A model generated the notes under the pieces. It was given only the letters and a program-made list of their open reading frames with translations, was not told the DNA's origin and ran no database searches. From Bradyrhizobium sp. Gha (lineage in GTDB: Bacteria; Pseudomonadota; Alphaproteobacteria; Rhizobiales; Xanthobacteraceae): a stretch of 64,000 bases of DNA. The stretch lies in the NCBI RefSeq assembly GCF_900113735.1, contig NZ_FOQM01000019.1, positions 1-64,000 on the forward strand, given 5' to 3'. Made by a program: the position numbers and the translations under genes. Every line of letters begins with the position of its first letter. Positions within the stretch are counted from its first letter, which is position 1. This document shows, piece by piece, positions 46,623 through 56,476 of the stretch.

Positions 46623-47885
46623 TCACTTCGCCGGTCGATATCCGTCGGACAGCGTGCCGAGAAAGGCGACGATGTCGTCGATCTCGGCCGCCGTTAACGC
46701 GGGTGCATCGCCAGCCCTGCGGTCAAACGGCGCATCCATGTTGACATTGGCCTTGGGCCGCTCGGGCAGATCATCATATTTATCGATGCTGCCGTCCGCC
46801 TTGCGCGGGTACCAAAGCTCGGGCCGGGTTTCGCGTTCGACATAGAACCGCACGGCGTCGCGCAGGGAGTGCACGGCGCCGTTGTGAAAGAAGCTTTGGC
46901 GAAGCGCGACATTTCGCAGTGTCGGCGTCCGGAACAGGCCGCAATAATCCTCGCGCTTCAGGAAATCGTTGCGCAGCGGACCGCACAGGCCGAGGTCGAA
47001 ATAGGCCGGGTCCTTGTTGGCGGGAATGTCGCGATTGCGCGGCACGCCGAGCGCGATCAGTCCGAAATCGGTGAACTGGGGCGGGGTGCCGTCATTGCCC
47101 CGTTTGCTGATATGGCAGGAGGCGCAATTGCCCTTGTTCGGCGCGTTGAACAGCTCGAGCCCCCGCGCTTCCGCAGGTGCAAGCTCGGCCTCGCCGGCCA
47201 GCATCGCGTCATATTTGCTCGAATAGGGATAAAAGGTCCGGTAATCCTGCTGGTAGACTTCGAGCGCCTTGAGCGCGATCCTGTACACGGTGGCAGGATC
47301 GGCAGCTGCCTTGCTGGATCCGGCGATGGCCGCGATCTCCTTGCCATGGCCGGCGGTGAGCACCCGGCGTGCCACCTCGAACGCGTCCCGATTGCCCATC
47401 TCGAAGCTCGAGAGCAGCGGAATTGCCGCCTGATCGGCGCCACGGTCGACCCGTCCATCCCAGGTCAGGCCTCCGGTCGGGCCGTTGTCGATGCTTTCGT
47501 CGGCCTCGTCCTCGGAATCATGGAAATGTTCGGTGAAAGGCGGCACCGCTTGCAGGTATTTCAGGGAGGGGACGGCCCGCGTCCCCGGTTGCTGCAGGTC
47601 GCCACCGCCCATCTGCACCGCGCGGGAATTGGCCGGTCCGAAGCCGTGGGCGGGATCGTGGCAGGACGAACATGCAAGCTTGCCCGAGGGCGAGAGCGAG
47701 GAATCGAAAAATAAGCTTCGACCGAGTGCGCTGAGTCGCTCGGCCTGCCGGCGCGCCTCGGCGCGCGACATTTCCGCTCCGGCCTGGCCCGGACCGTTGG
47801 TCAAAGCGGTGAGGACAACAGCGGATACCAAAACCCAGTGCGTCATCCGCGTGTTGCAACCGTGCCTGTGGCGAGGCATCGTCAT
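46623..47885 (-). CDS. Di-haem cytochrome c peroxidase/MauG-family protein
   Basis: 420 aa with an export signal (WVLVSAVVLTALTNGPGQAGA). Two haem c motifs, CSSCH near residue 75 and CASCH near residue 255, give the di-haem layout of bacterial CcpA/MauG proteins. It probably reduces peroxide, or oxidises a protein partner, in the periplasm. The start is uncertain: ATGs at 47885, 47879 and 47846 all lack a clear ribosome site, the last giving the best signal peptide. Divergent from the acid-phosphatase-like gene with only 86 nt between. Confidence 0.88.
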   Translation of the reverse strand: MTMPRHRHGCNTRMTHWVLVSAVVLTALTNGPGQAGAEMSRAEARRQAERLSALGRSLFFDSSLSPSGKLACSSCHDPAHGFGPANSRAVQMGGGDLQQPGTRAVPSLKYLQAVPPFTEHFHDSEDEADESIDNGPTGGLTWDGRVDRGADQAAIPLLSSFEMGNRDAFEVARRVLTAGHGKEIAAIAGSSKAAADPATVYRIALKALEVYQQDYRTFYPYSSKYDAMLAGEAELAPAEARGLELFNAPNKGNCASCHISKRGNDGTPPQFTDFGLIALGVPRNRDIPANKDPAYFDLGLCGPLRNDFLKREDYCGLFRTPTLRNVALRQSFFHNGAVHSLRDAVRFYVERETRPELWYPRKADGSIDKYDDLPERPKANVNMDAPFDRRAGDAPALTAAEIDDIVAFLGTLSDGYRPAK

Positions 47886-47971
47886 GACGATTTAACTGTG
47901 CTTTCGGTCGGCGTCCACGTTATGACGAATGGAACGGGAGCAACAATCAGTCGAGACAAGGGGGGCTTTGA

Positions 47972-49537
47972 ATGCGGCTGAAATCGGCGATTGTCGTTTG
48001 TGCATCGGGTTTCTTCATCGGTGCGTTCGGTCCGGCGCTGGCAGCGGGGAACGGTCCCGGCCCCAGGAAGGATGCCGCCGACGATCTGACGCTGATCGAT
48101 ACGGTGGTGGTGATTTATGCCGAGAACCGCAGCTTCGACAATCTCTATGGCAGTTTCCCGGGTGCGAACGGCGTGGCGAACGCGTCCGCCCGGACCAAGA
48201 CGCAGCGCGATCGCGACGGTAAGCCGTTTCGCGAATTGCCGCCGGTCTGGGGCGGCCTGACCGCCAAGGGGGTGACGCCGCCGGTGACCGAGGCGCAGAC
48301 CGAGCATCTCCCCAATCGCCCCTTCAATCTGGACGATCCAAAGGGCTTCGGGCTCGGCTACGGCACCATCACGCACGACCTCTGGCACCGCTTCTATCAG
48401 AACCAGATGCAGATCGATGGAGGGCGCAACGACAAGTTCGTTGCCCACGCCGACTCCGGTGCGCTGGTGATGAGCCTTTGGGACGGATCGAAGCAGGCGA
48501 TGTGGAAGGTTGCCGAGAAATATACGCTGGCCGACAATTTCTTCATGGGAGCGTTCGGCGGCTCTTTCCTGAACCACCAATGGCTGGTCTGCGCCTGTGT
48601 CCCCACCTATCCCAAGGCCGACACCAGCGCGGCCAAGCCGTCGATCTCCGTCGTGGAGGCTGACGGCGTGACGTTGAAGGAAGCCGCCAACTCGCCGAAA
48701 TCGGCCATGGATGGCATCCCGAAATACGTCAGCGACGGCAATCTCACGCCTGATTTCTACGCGGTGAATACCATGCAGCCGCCCTATCAGCCGAGCGGCA
48801 ACGAACCCGCGAACGATGGCGACAAGGCTTATGCGGATCCGATGAAGCCGACGACGTTGCCGCCGCAGACCGAGCCGACGATCGGCGATTTGCTCAGTCT
48901 CAAGCGCGTCAGCTGGGCCTGGTACGGCGGCGCCTGGCAGGACGTGCTGGACCACGGCAACAAATCACCGGTCCCGAACTTCCAGTATCACCACCAGGCT
49001 CTGAACTATTACGCCAACTTCGCGCCCGGCACCGCGGCGCGTGCCGAGCATCTGCGCGACGGCGGCCTTGGGGGCACCGAGTTCATCAAGGCGGTCGACG
49101 ACGGCAAGCTGCCGCAGGTCAGCTTCTACAAGCCGCAGGGCGACCTCAACGAGCATTCCGGCTATGCCGACATCCAGGCCGGCGACACGCATATCGCCGA
49201 CGTGATCGCACATCTCGAGAAGAGCCCGCAGTGGGCGCATATGCTCGTCGTCGTGACCTATGACGAGAATGGCGGCCTGTGGGATCACGTCGCGCCGCCG
49301 AAGGGCGACCGCTGGGGCCCCGGCTCCCGCGTTCCCGCCATCATCATCTCCCCCTATGCGCGCCGCGGCTATGTCGACCACACGCCGATGGACACGACCT
49401 CGATCCTGCGCTTCATCACGCGCCGCTTCGAGCTGCCGACCCTGCACGGCATCACCGTGCGCGATGCGGCGATTGCCGCTCACGATCAGAGGCCGCTCGG
49501 AGACCTGACCAGCGCGCTCGCGCTCAAAGGCAAATAG
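47972..49537 (+). CDS. AcpA/phospholipase-C-type phosphoesterase
   Basis: 521 aa. Signal peptide (residues 1-25, ending GPALAAG). The alkaline-phosphatase-like fold family is shown by VVVIYAENRSFDNLYGSFPG, FFMGAFGGSFLNHQWLVCAC, LVVVTYDENGGLWDHVAPP and VPAIIISPYARRGYVDHT. Members include acid phosphatase AcpA and non-specific phospholipase C, so it would release phosphate from esters in the periplasm. No Pho box was searched for in detail. 49538-49862 after it holds no convincing gene. Confidence 0.9.
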   Translation: MRLKSAIVVCASGFFIGAFGPALAAGNGPGPRKDAADDLTLIDTVVVIYAENRSFDNLYGSFPGANGVANASARTKTQRDRDGKPFRELPPVWGGLTAKGVTPPVTEAQTEHLPNRPFNLDDPKGFGLGYGTITHDLWHRFYQNQMQIDGGRNDKFVAHADSGALVMSLWDGSKQAMWKVAEKYTLADNFFMGAFGGSFLNHQWLVCACVPTYPKADTSAAKPSISVVEADGVTLKEAANSPKSAMDGIPKYVSDGNLTPDFYAVNTMQPPYQPSGNEPANDGDKAYADPMKPTTLPPQTEPTIGDLLSLKRVSWAWYGGAWQDVLDHGNKSPVPNFQYHHQALNYYANFAPGTAARAEHLRDGGLGGTEFIKAVDDGKLPQVSFYKPQGDLNEHSGYADIQAGDTHIADVIAHLEKSPQWAHMLVVVTYDENGGLWDHVAPPKGDRWGPGSRVPAIIISPYARRGYVDHTPMDTTSILRFITRRFELPTLHGITVRDAAIAAHDQRPLGDLTSALALKGK

Positions 49538-49862
49538 GGCAGAGCATGTCAGGCACCGACGGGGACGCGCCGACCAAATCACCCGTCGGGCGCCGGAGGG
49601 TGGTTCGATCAGCCACACGATGCGTGAGATCAGATCCGGTTCTTGAGCAGCGCGCCGCCTTGAAAATGCCGAGCTCGGTGACCTGCTGATCGAGGTTGTG
49701 GTAGACCTGAGCTGACATTGCTCCGGATCACGAGCCGTTCGGTTGCGCAATATTGCCATTGAACCGTCGGAAATATTTGGAAGCAGAACAGATCGGTTCG
49801 ATGCGATACTCTCTCCCGCCTTCTGCTCCTCCAAGACGCTCTCGTCAGGACCCCTGAACCGC

Positions 49863-50957
49863 ATGTCGACCCTGGAAGCCGCGCTGCGAGGAGGAGCAGT
49901 CGTCATTCTTCTGTTCCGCGTGGCGGTGGCCGCGCGCGATGTCAGGCGCAATCCCATCAGCCGCTATTCCGTTTTTCTGAACCTGAGCATCGCCGCCTAT
50001 ATCATCGACTCGGCTCCGGGCTTCGGTGCGCTGCCTCTGCCGCTGCGCATGCCGGTCCATCTCGTCAGCACCGGCATGCCGGCCGCGTTCTGGCTCGCGG
50101 TGAGCGCCATCTTCGTCGATGAGTTTCGCCTGCGCTGGTATCATGTGCTCGGCAGTCTCGCTTTGATGGGATTCGCTCTGCTCGACATGTCCGGGCATCC
50201 GATGTCCATCGACGTGGCGCACACCGGTCTGTCCGTCTTCCTTCTGCTGCTCGGCATCTGGCACGTGCTGTCGGGGCGTGCGACTGATCTCGTGGAGAGC
50301 AGGCGACGGCTCCGCGTCTGGTTCGCCATGGTCACCGCGCTCTATGCGCTGTTCATCATCGCCTCGGACTGGCTCTGGCCCGGCGGCCTATCGGCGGCAT
50401 CGCTCAGCCTCGCCAACGCGGCCGGGCTGGCTGCGCTGATTTTTCTGTTCGCCGTGCTGGGCACGTTGGCCTCGGCCGAGATGGCGCCGATTCCTGCCGC
50501 TGTGCTGGCAAGAACGGCGGCAAGAACGGCGGCAAGACAGCCGGTTACGATCCCGCGGGATTCGCCGCCGGTGACCTTCGCAGCCGAACCCGATGCAGCC
50601 GAGCTCACGGCGTTGCGCCATTTGCTCGACCACGACAAGGTCTTTCGCGAGCCGGACCTGAGCATCGCAACATTGTCACAAAAGCTCGGCATTCCCGAAT
50701 ATCGGCTGCGCCATCTCATCAACCGCCAGCTCGGCCATCGCAATTTCAGCGCCTTCATCAATGGCTATCGCCTGGCGGAGGCCGAAGCCGCGCTGGGCGA
50801 TCCTGCGCAATCGGCCGTGCCGATCCTGACCATTGCGCTCGACGCCGGCTTCGGCTCGATCGGACCGTTCAATCGCGCCTTCAAGGCGCATACCGGCGTG
50901 ACGCCGTCCGAGTATCGGCGGGCCCGTGCTGCCGGCGCGACCAGTGCCGAAACCTAG
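49863..50957 (+). CDS. AraC-family regulator with N-terminal membrane domain
   Basis: 364 aa from the ATG at 49863. About six or seven hydrophobic helices (residues 5-220, for example MPAAFWLAVSAIFVDEFRL and ALIFLFAVLGTLASAEM) precede a C-terminal AraC domain with IPEYRLRHLINRQLGHRNF and LTIALDAGFGSIGPFNRAFK. The sequence and build parallel the regulator at 9752-10813. The sterol-desaturase-family gene starts 129 nt downstream and may be its target. Confidence 0.85.
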   Translation: MSTLEAALRGGAVVILLFRVAVAARDVRRNPISRYSVFLNLSIAAYIIDSAPGFGALPLPLRMPVHLVSTGMPAAFWLAVSAIFVDEFRLRWYHVLGSLALMGFALLDMSGHPMSIDVAHTGLSVFLLLLGIWHVLSGRATDLVESRRRLRVWFAMVTALYALFIIASDWLWPGGLSAASLSLANAAGLAALIFLFAVLGTLASAEMAPIPAAVLARTAARTAARQPVTIPRDSPPVTFAAEPDAAELTALRHLLDHDKVFREPDLSIATLSQKLGIPEYRLRHLINRQLGHRNFSAFINGYRLAEAEAALGDPAQSAVPILTIALDAGFGSIGPFNRAFKAHTGVTPSEYRRARAAGATSAET

Positions 50958-50971
50958 CCGTTTTCCGATTT

Positions 50972-51006
50972 GACTGGCCCATTGCAGGAATCGGCCAGTC
51001 GTCTTT
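50972..51006 (+). terminator. Terminator-like hairpin after the second AraC gene
   Basis: GACTGGCC (50972-50979) pairs with GGCCAGTC (50993-51000), followed by GTCTTT. The T-run is short, so it is weak. Confidence 0.4.
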
Positions 51007-51085
51007 CAGGTTTCGGCGCGCCGGCGCACTGTCCTCATGCAATCCACTGTCCGGCGGGCGAGCAAGCCGCCGATGTGAGGTTGCC

Positions 51086-51985
51086 ATGAAGCTATTGATC
51101 CAAGTCCTGCAGTTCTCCCTTCCCGCCGTGATCGTGATCGCGACGCTGGAGGGGCTCGTCTTGGCGCTGGTGATGCGGCGGGACTACAATTGGCGCGCCT
51201 ATGCGGCCTCGCTGGCCGACGCGCTCGGCCGGCAATATCTGGTTTACACGCTGCTGCCGCTCAGTATCGCTCAGCCGCTGGTCGATCTGGCCTGGCGCCA
51301 CCGGCTGTTCACCGTCCCGCTCAACAGCGCGCTATCGGTGATCGTGCTCGTGATCGCGCAGGACTTCTCCTATTACTGGTTCCACCGCGCCAGCCACCGT
51401 ATTCGCTGGTTCTGGGCGACGCACGCGATCCACCATTCCTCGAACGAGTTCAACCTGGCGGCCGCCTACCGCTTTGGCTGGACCGGAAAACTGACTGGTA
51501 CGGCCATCTTCTACGTGCCGATGATCTGGCTCGGCTTCGCGCCAGGCCCGGTGTTCACCGCCGCCGGCATCAACCTGCTTTACCAGTTCTGGCTGCACGC
51601 GGAATGGATCCCCAAACTCGGCTGGCTTGAATATGTACTCAACACGCCGTCGCATCATCGCGTGCACCACGCCTGCAACACCGCGTATCTGGACCGGAAT
51701 TACGGCGGCATCCTCATCGTGTTCGACCGGATGTTCGGGACCTTCGTCGCCGAGCGCGACGACCTGCCGTGTCACTACGGCCTGGTGAAGCCGCTGCGCT
51801 CCAACAATCCGGTCGTGATCGCGTTTCACGAATGGGTGGCACTGGCCCGCGATCTCTGGCGTTCACCCACGTGGCGCGACCGGCTCGCCTGCCTCATCGG
51901 ACCGCCCGGTGATGGCGCTCAGTCTGCGTCCGTCACGCCGGCGGTGCACGATGCCGATCAAAAGGTCGAGGTTGCAGTGGGATGA
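51086..51985 (+). CDS. Sterol desaturase/fatty acid hydroxylase family protein
   Basis: 299 aa integral membrane di-iron enzyme. The His clusters are complete: HRASH, HAIHHSSN and HRVHHACN, with a further His (LHAEW). Several transmembrane helices surround them (SLPAVIVIATLEGLVLALVM, LSVIVLVIAQDFSYYWF). It would use O2 to hydroxylate or desaturate a lipid in the inner membrane; the substrate (fatty acid, hopanoid, carotenoid) is unknown. It follows a membrane AraC regulator. The start at 51086 has tgaggttgcc upstream. Confidence 0.88.
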   Translation: MKLLIQVLQFSLPAVIVIATLEGLVLALVMRRDYNWRAYAASLADALGRQYLVYTLLPLSIAQPLVDLAWRHRLFTVPLNSALSVIVLVIAQDFSYYWFHRASHRIRWFWATHAIHHSSNEFNLAAAYRFGWTGKLTGTAIFYVPMIWLGFAPGPVFTAAGINLLYQFWLHAEWIPKLGWLEYVLNTPSHHRVHHACNTAYLDRNYGGILIVFDRMFGTFVAERDDLPCHYGLVKPLRSNNPVVIAFHEWVALARDLWRSPTWRDRLACLIGPPGDGAQSASVTPAVHDADQKVEVAVG

Positions 51986-51987
51986 AT

Positions 51988-52064
51988 TGGCGCACCCGAC
52001 ACGATTCGAACGTGTGACCTTTGCCTTCGGAGGGCAACGCTCTATCCAGCTGAGCTACGGGTGC
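51988..52064 (-). tRNA. tRNA-Arg (anticodon CCG)
   Basis: 77 nt on the minus strand, from GCACCCG to an encoded CCA. D-arm GCTCAGCTGGATAGAGC, anticodon arm TTGCC-CTCCGAA-GGCAA (anticodon CCG, reading CGG) and T-arm ACACG-TTCGAAT-CGTGT are complete, and the acceptor stem pairs. Confidence 0.95.
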
Positions 52065-52131
52065 AACGAGGCTTCATTTAGCCTAATGGCGAGGGGTGGG
52101 CAACCGGTCTTGCCGCGACGATAGCCGCGCT

Positions 52132-53187
52132 TTAGGCCGATTTGCGCGGGACCAGGCCAGGAACTCGAGCGCTGTCAGGCATATTGTCCCGCCCCAAGCC
52201 GGCAAATTCGGCCAGCACCCGCTCGGAGCAGACGACGCGGTTGCGGCCGAGCCGCTTGGCCGCATAGAGCGCCTGGTCGGCCGCGCCAAGCAGCTGGTCA
52301 GGCGCGCCGTCGACTTCGCCCGGGATGTGACTGGCGACGCCGACACTCAGGGTGACATGCTCGCCGGCCCCGTGGGCGCCATGGCTGATCCGCAAGGCCA
52401 TGACGGCCCGGCGGATCTCCTCGGCGATGACGCAGGCATCGTCGCAGCCCGTCTCGGGCAGGATCAGCGCAAATTCCTCTCCGCCATAGCGGCTGGCGAG
52501 ATCGAGCGGGCGCACGGCATGGCGGCTGACGACGCGCGCGACCTCGCGCAGGCATTCGTCGCCGCTCTGGTGGCCGTGCTCGTCGTTGAACAGCTTGAAA
52601 TGGTCGACGTCGACGAACAGCAGCGCCAGCGACCTCTGCGTTCGCTGCGCGCGCGCCCATGCGGTCATCAGCATCTGGTCGAACGAGCGGCGGTTCGACA
52701 GCCCAGTGAGGCCGTCCTTGGTCGCGAGCTCCTTCAACGCCATCTCGGCGCGCTTCTGGTCGGTGAGGTCGCGCAGCGTCTCCACCACGGCGATGAGATT
52801 GCCGGCCTCGTCATGGATGGGACCCGCGTCGATCGCGAGATAGAGCTGGCTGCCGAGCTTCGGCATCACACACCAGTTCTCCGCGGAAAAGCCGAGCCCG
52901 TTGTGGCCGCGTGCGGTGTATTCCGAATAGAACTCCGGCAGCTGCTCGGGGCGGTCTTGCGCCACGAGGTCGGCAAGGCAAGGGCGCCTGGTCTCGTAGA
53001 AGGCCTGCCAGTGCTTGGTGGTGCCGATCACCTCGGAAGCGGCAACGCCCGTCAGCCGCTCGCAAGCCCTGTTCCAGATCACGACGCGACGCTTGGGGTC
53101 GATCACGAAGGTCGGCACCACCAGATGCTGCATCAGGCGCACGGCATAGGAATCGGCAACGCCGACGATTTTGGAAGATTTTGTCAT
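52132..53187 (-). CDS. Diguanylate cyclase with PAS domain
   Basis: 351 aa. A PAS domain (residues about 15-150: VVPTFVIDPKRRVVIWNRAC) is followed by GGDEF (about 170-325): DGLTGLSNRRSFD, FVDVDHFKLFNDEHGH and the active-site GGEEF. An inhibitory-site RPLD lies five residues before GGEEF, so product feedback is expected. Makes c-di-GMP; soluble. The ATG at 53187 is one base past the stop of the GGDEF-EAL gene, so the two are one operon. Confidence 0.93.
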   Translation of the reverse strand: MTKSSKIVGVADSYAVRLMQHLVVPTFVIDPKRRVVIWNRACERLTGVAASEVIGTTKHWQAFYETRRPCLADLVAQDRPEQLPEFYSEYTARGHNGLGFSAENWCVMPKLGSQLYLAIDAGPIHDEAGNLIAVVETLRDLTDQKRAEMALKELATKDGLTGLSNRRSFDQMLMTAWARAQRTQRSLALLFVDVDHFKLFNDEHGHQSGDECLREVARVVSRHAVRPLDLASRYGGEEFALILPETGCDDACVIAEEIRRAVMALRISHGAHGAGEHVTLSVGVASHIPGEVDGAPDQLLGAADQALYAAKRLGRNRVVCSERVLAEFAGLGRDNMPDSARVPGLVPRKSA

Positions 53188-53188
53188 C

Positions 53189-56100
53189 TCAGGCCACCGC
53201 TGCGACAGGCATGCAGTCATCAGGACCGAACAACCCGCGCACCTCGATCGCCGGCCTGGGTTTGCTGAAGAGATAGCCCTGCATCTCCGTGCAGCCGAGC
53301 CCGCGCAGCATTTCGCGCTGGGCTTCGGTCTCGACGCCTTCGGCAACCGTCGTCATGTTGCTGGCGGAGGCGATGTTCACCACCGCCTGCACGATCACGG
53401 GCGATCCGCCGGGATCGGCGATGTCGGCGACGAAGCAGCGGTCGATCTTGATCTTGTCGAACGGGAAGCGCTTCAGATAGCTCAGCGAGGAATAGCCGGT
53501 GCCGAAATCGTCGAGCGCGATGCGCACGCCGATCGAGCGGAGCTGATGCAGGATCGAGAGCGCCGCCTCGTCGTCGCGGATCAGAACGGCCTCGGTGATC
53601 TCGAGCTCGAGCCGGTGCGGCGCGAGGCCGGAGGCGGCGAGCGCGCCCGCGATCCGCAGCGCCAGCGTGTCGCATTTGAGCTGCACCGGCGAGACGTTGA
53701 CCGCGACGCGCACATGCGCCGGCCAGCTCGCGGCCTCGTTGCAGGCGGTGCGCAGCACCCAGTCGCCGAGTTCGTTGATCAGGCCGGTATCCTCCGCGAT
53801 CGGAATGAACTCGGCCGGCGAGATCATGCCGCGCTCGGGATGGCGCCAGCGCAGCAACGCCTCGCAGCCGGTGACCTTGCCCGATTGCAGATTGACCAGC
53901 GGTTGATACTGAATCTCGAAGCCGCCATCGACCAGCGCCTGGCGCAGATCCTGCTCCAGCGTGAGGCGGGCCTTGGCGCTCGCATCCATCTCCGGCACGA
54001 AGAAGCGATGGGTGCGCCGTCCCCCGGCCTTGGCGCCGTACATCGCGAGGTCGGCGTTCTTGATGAGCTGGTCGAGATCGGCGCCGTCCTGCGGCGCCAG
54101 CGCGATGCCGATGCTGGCATCGGTGGACAGTTGGTGGCCGAGGCAATGATAGGGGCGGCGGATCGCCTCGTGAATGTTTGTCACGAAAGACAGCGCGTCA
54201 GCGGGCGTTTCGATTCCCGTCTGGATCACGGCAAACTCGTCGCCGCCGAGCCGCGCGATCAGATCTCCGGGCTTGAGACAAGCTCGGATGCGGCCGGCGA
54301 TCGCCTTGAGGAGCTCGTCGCCGACATGGTGGCCCAGCGAATCGTTGATGCCCTTGAATTCGTCGACGTCGATATAGAGCAGTGCGAACTGCTCGCCGTC
54401 CGCGACCTTGGCCAGCTCCCGCTCGATCTGCTCGCGGAACAGCATGCGGTTCGGCAGGTCGGTCAGCGCGTCGTAATGCGCCATATGCGCGATCTTGTCA
54501 TGGGCGCGCCGGCGCTCGGTGACGTCCTCGACGACGTTGATGAGGTAGCGCGGCTCCCCGGACGTGTCGCGGATGCCGATCCGGGTCGAGGTGATGTAGC
54601 GCGGTCCCATGGTCAGGCTCGTCCAGGCATGTTCGTCCCTGAACAAGCCCTCGGTCATCTGCAATGCCCTGCTGTCGTCTTCAGTGACTGCCGTTGCGGC
54701 GTCAGCAGGATAGATGTCGAAGGGAGTTTTGCCGACCACGGTTTTGCGCGATTGGCCGAACTGCTCTTCCGCCGTGCGGTTGATCAGCAGATATTGCCGT
54801 GTTCGCGCGTCCTTCACCGTGATCTGCGAGGGGATGTGATCGATGATCTCGCGGAGGAACGTGTAGTTGCGGTCGCGCTCCTGCTCCAGATTGCGCCGCT
54901 CGGTGATCTCCTCGATCGTGGCGACCCATCCGCCCTGCGCGAGCGGGGTGTTGATGACCTGGAAGGCGCGGCCGTTCGGGAGTTCATGTGTTTTTACGGC
55001 GACCTTGCCTTCGGCGACGTCCCTCATGACGTCGGCGCAAAACTCTTCGACGTTGCCGCTGAACGCGTTGCGCTCCTGGCGATGGTACATCGCCTGGTGG
55101 ATGTGACAGCCGGGCTTGATGACATCATGGGAGAGGCCGAACATCTCCACATAGCGGCGATTGCAGGTGACGATATATCCGTCGGCGTCGTGCAGGATCA
55201 ACCCTTGCGACATATTGTTGAGGGCGGTGTCGAGCCGCAGGCGTTCGGCCTCCAGCCGCTGCTGGGCCTCGCGGTTCTGCCGGTTGATCTGGCGGATGAT
55301 CAGCGACAGGATCAGCGCGATCACGGCCGCTGAAAGCGTCGCGGTCATGACCATGAACCGGGTTTGCTCGCGCCAATCCGCAAGGGCCGATTCCATCGTA
55401 TTGGTTGCGATGATGATGATCGGGAAATGCTGGAGCAGCGCCCCTGCACCGAGGCGCCCCTGACCATCGATCGGACTCTTCTCGATCCGCAGCGTCTGCT
55501 GCCCACCCTCGGCCACGATCTTTTGCAGGAGCGGTCCGCTGGCTTGGCTCTTGCCGAGAAGTTCCTCGGCGTAGGGGTGGCGCGCCAGCATCGTGCCGGT
55601 GCGATCGTAAAGCGAGATGGCAGCGCCGTCTCCCAGCGCCAGCGATGAGAAGTATTTCTGGTAGCTGCCAGGATCGATTCGCCGCACCATGACGCCGACG
55701 AGTTCGCCCGCCGGATTGGTCAGGCGGCGCGCGACCACGGTGGTCCATTTGTCGATGAGAAAGCTCTTCACGGTTTCCAGCAGCACCGGCTCGGACTGGG
55801 GGGTGGATTTGAAGGTTTGGAAGTAGGCTCGCGACGAGATGTTGATCTTGGGCAGCGGCTCGTTTCGCGACCAGTTGATGATGTCGCCGTCGACGTCATA
55901 GATCGCGATGTCGCCGAGATAGTTCACCGAACTGACCTTGTTCGCGAGCATGCGGTGTGCGTCGTCGCTCGTCATGCGCTCGCGGAACATCTCGGGCGAG
56001 GTGATGCCCGCCAGGTTCATCTGCGCGATCAGGTCGGCGGCGACGGACTCGGAATCCTCGAACTGCTGATCGAAGTGACGGGTCAGCAGGAGGACCGTGT

Positions 56101-56302
56101 TTTCCAGCTCGCGCTCGTTGTTGACGAGCGCGCGTTCACGGAAGTCGCCGACTGCCATCGCCGTCGCCGCGAAGATCCCGGCGACGAGGAGCACGCCCGA
56201 CAGAGTGAGCCATAGCACCGGGCCGCGCCGCAAGGCCGCGTCCCAGCTACTCTTCGCGGCTTGCCAGAGTCTGGCTGCCGTCTCGGAAAATACGTTGCGC
56301 AT
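53189..56302 (-). CDS. Membrane GGDEF-EAL protein with Cache and PAS sensors
   Basis: 1037 aa. Order: transmembrane helix (LWLTLSGVLLVAGIFAATAM), a periplasmic double-Cache-like sensor of about 270 residues, a second helix (FMVMTATLSAAVIALILSLI), two PAS regions, GGDEF with an intact RLGGDEFA but a KPGD in place of the RxxD inhibitory site, and EAL with CEALLRWRHP, ELEITEAVLI and IALDDFGTGYSSL. Both domains look catalytic, so it could make or break c-di-GMP depending on the signal. The ATG at 56302 follows gggggaggaa closely. The downstream cyclase is in the same operon. Confidence 0.92.
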   Translation of the reverse strand: MRNVFSETAARLWQAAKSSWDAALRRGPVLWLTLSGVLLVAGIFAATAMAVGDFRERALVNNERELENTVLLLTRHFDQQFEDSESVAADLIAQMNLAGITSPEMFRERMTSDDAHRMLANKVSSVNYLGDIAIYDVDGDIINWSRNEPLPKINISSRAYFQTFKSTPQSEPVLLETVKSFLIDKWTTVVARRLTNPAGELVGVMVRRIDPGSYQKYFSSLALGDGAAISLYDRTGTMLARHPYAEELLGKSQASGPLLQKIVAEGGQQTLRIEKSPIDGQGRLGAGALLQHFPIIIIATNTMESALADWREQTRFMVMTATLSAAVIALILSLIIRQINRQNREAQQRLEAERLRLDTALNNMSQGLILHDADGYIVTCNRRYVEMFGLSHDVIKPGCHIHQAMYHRQERNAFSGNVEEFCADVMRDVAEGKVAVKTHELPNGRAFQVINTPLAQGGWVATIEEITERRNLEQERDRNYTFLREIIDHIPSQITVKDARTRQYLLINRTAEEQFGQSRKTVVGKTPFDIYPADAATAVTEDDSRALQMTEGLFRDEHAWTSLTMGPRYITSTRIGIRDTSGEPRYLINVVEDVTERRRAHDKIAHMAHYDALTDLPNRMLFREQIERELAKVADGEQFALLYIDVDEFKGINDSLGHHVGDELLKAIAGRIRACLKPGDLIARLGGDEFAVIQTGIETPADALSFVTNIHEAIRRPYHCLGHQLSTDASIGIALAPQDGADLDQLIKNADLAMYGAKAGGRRTHRFFVPEMDASAKARLTLEQDLRQALVDGGFEIQYQPLVNLQSGKVTGCEALLRWRHPERGMISPAEFIPIAEDTGLINELGDWVLRTACNEAASWPAHVRVAVNVSPVQLKCDTLALRIAGALAASGLAPHRLELEITEAVLIRDDEAALSILHQLRSIGVRIALDDFGTGYSSLSYLKRFPFDKIKIDRCFVADIADPGGSPVIVQAVVNIASASNMTTVAEGVETEAQREMLRGLGCTEMQGYLFSKPRPAIEVRGLFGPDDCMPVAAVA

Positions 56303-56476
56303 TTCCTCCCCCTGCGGGACAGAAATACACCGCACAAATGGCGTAAGGCTTAGGAAAACCAGTTAGCTAAGGATTAATCCGGTTGCGTCGTCGCCTCGGA
56401 ACCAAGCGGCGGCGGGAATCGCCTGGTGGTTGCGCGATCATCCAGACAATCGCTGCACTGCATCGTGAATCGACGC

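Noticed and set aside
49524..49718. Minus-strand frame of 64 codons after the phosphoesterase gene
   Set aside because: No ribosome site, no family, and it overlaps the end of a clear gene; could be an old gene fragment but cannot be supported.
53171..55333. 720-codon frame opposite the GGDEF-EAL gene
   Set aside because: Antisense shadow; Arg/Asp/Gly/Ala-rich with no recognisable fold.
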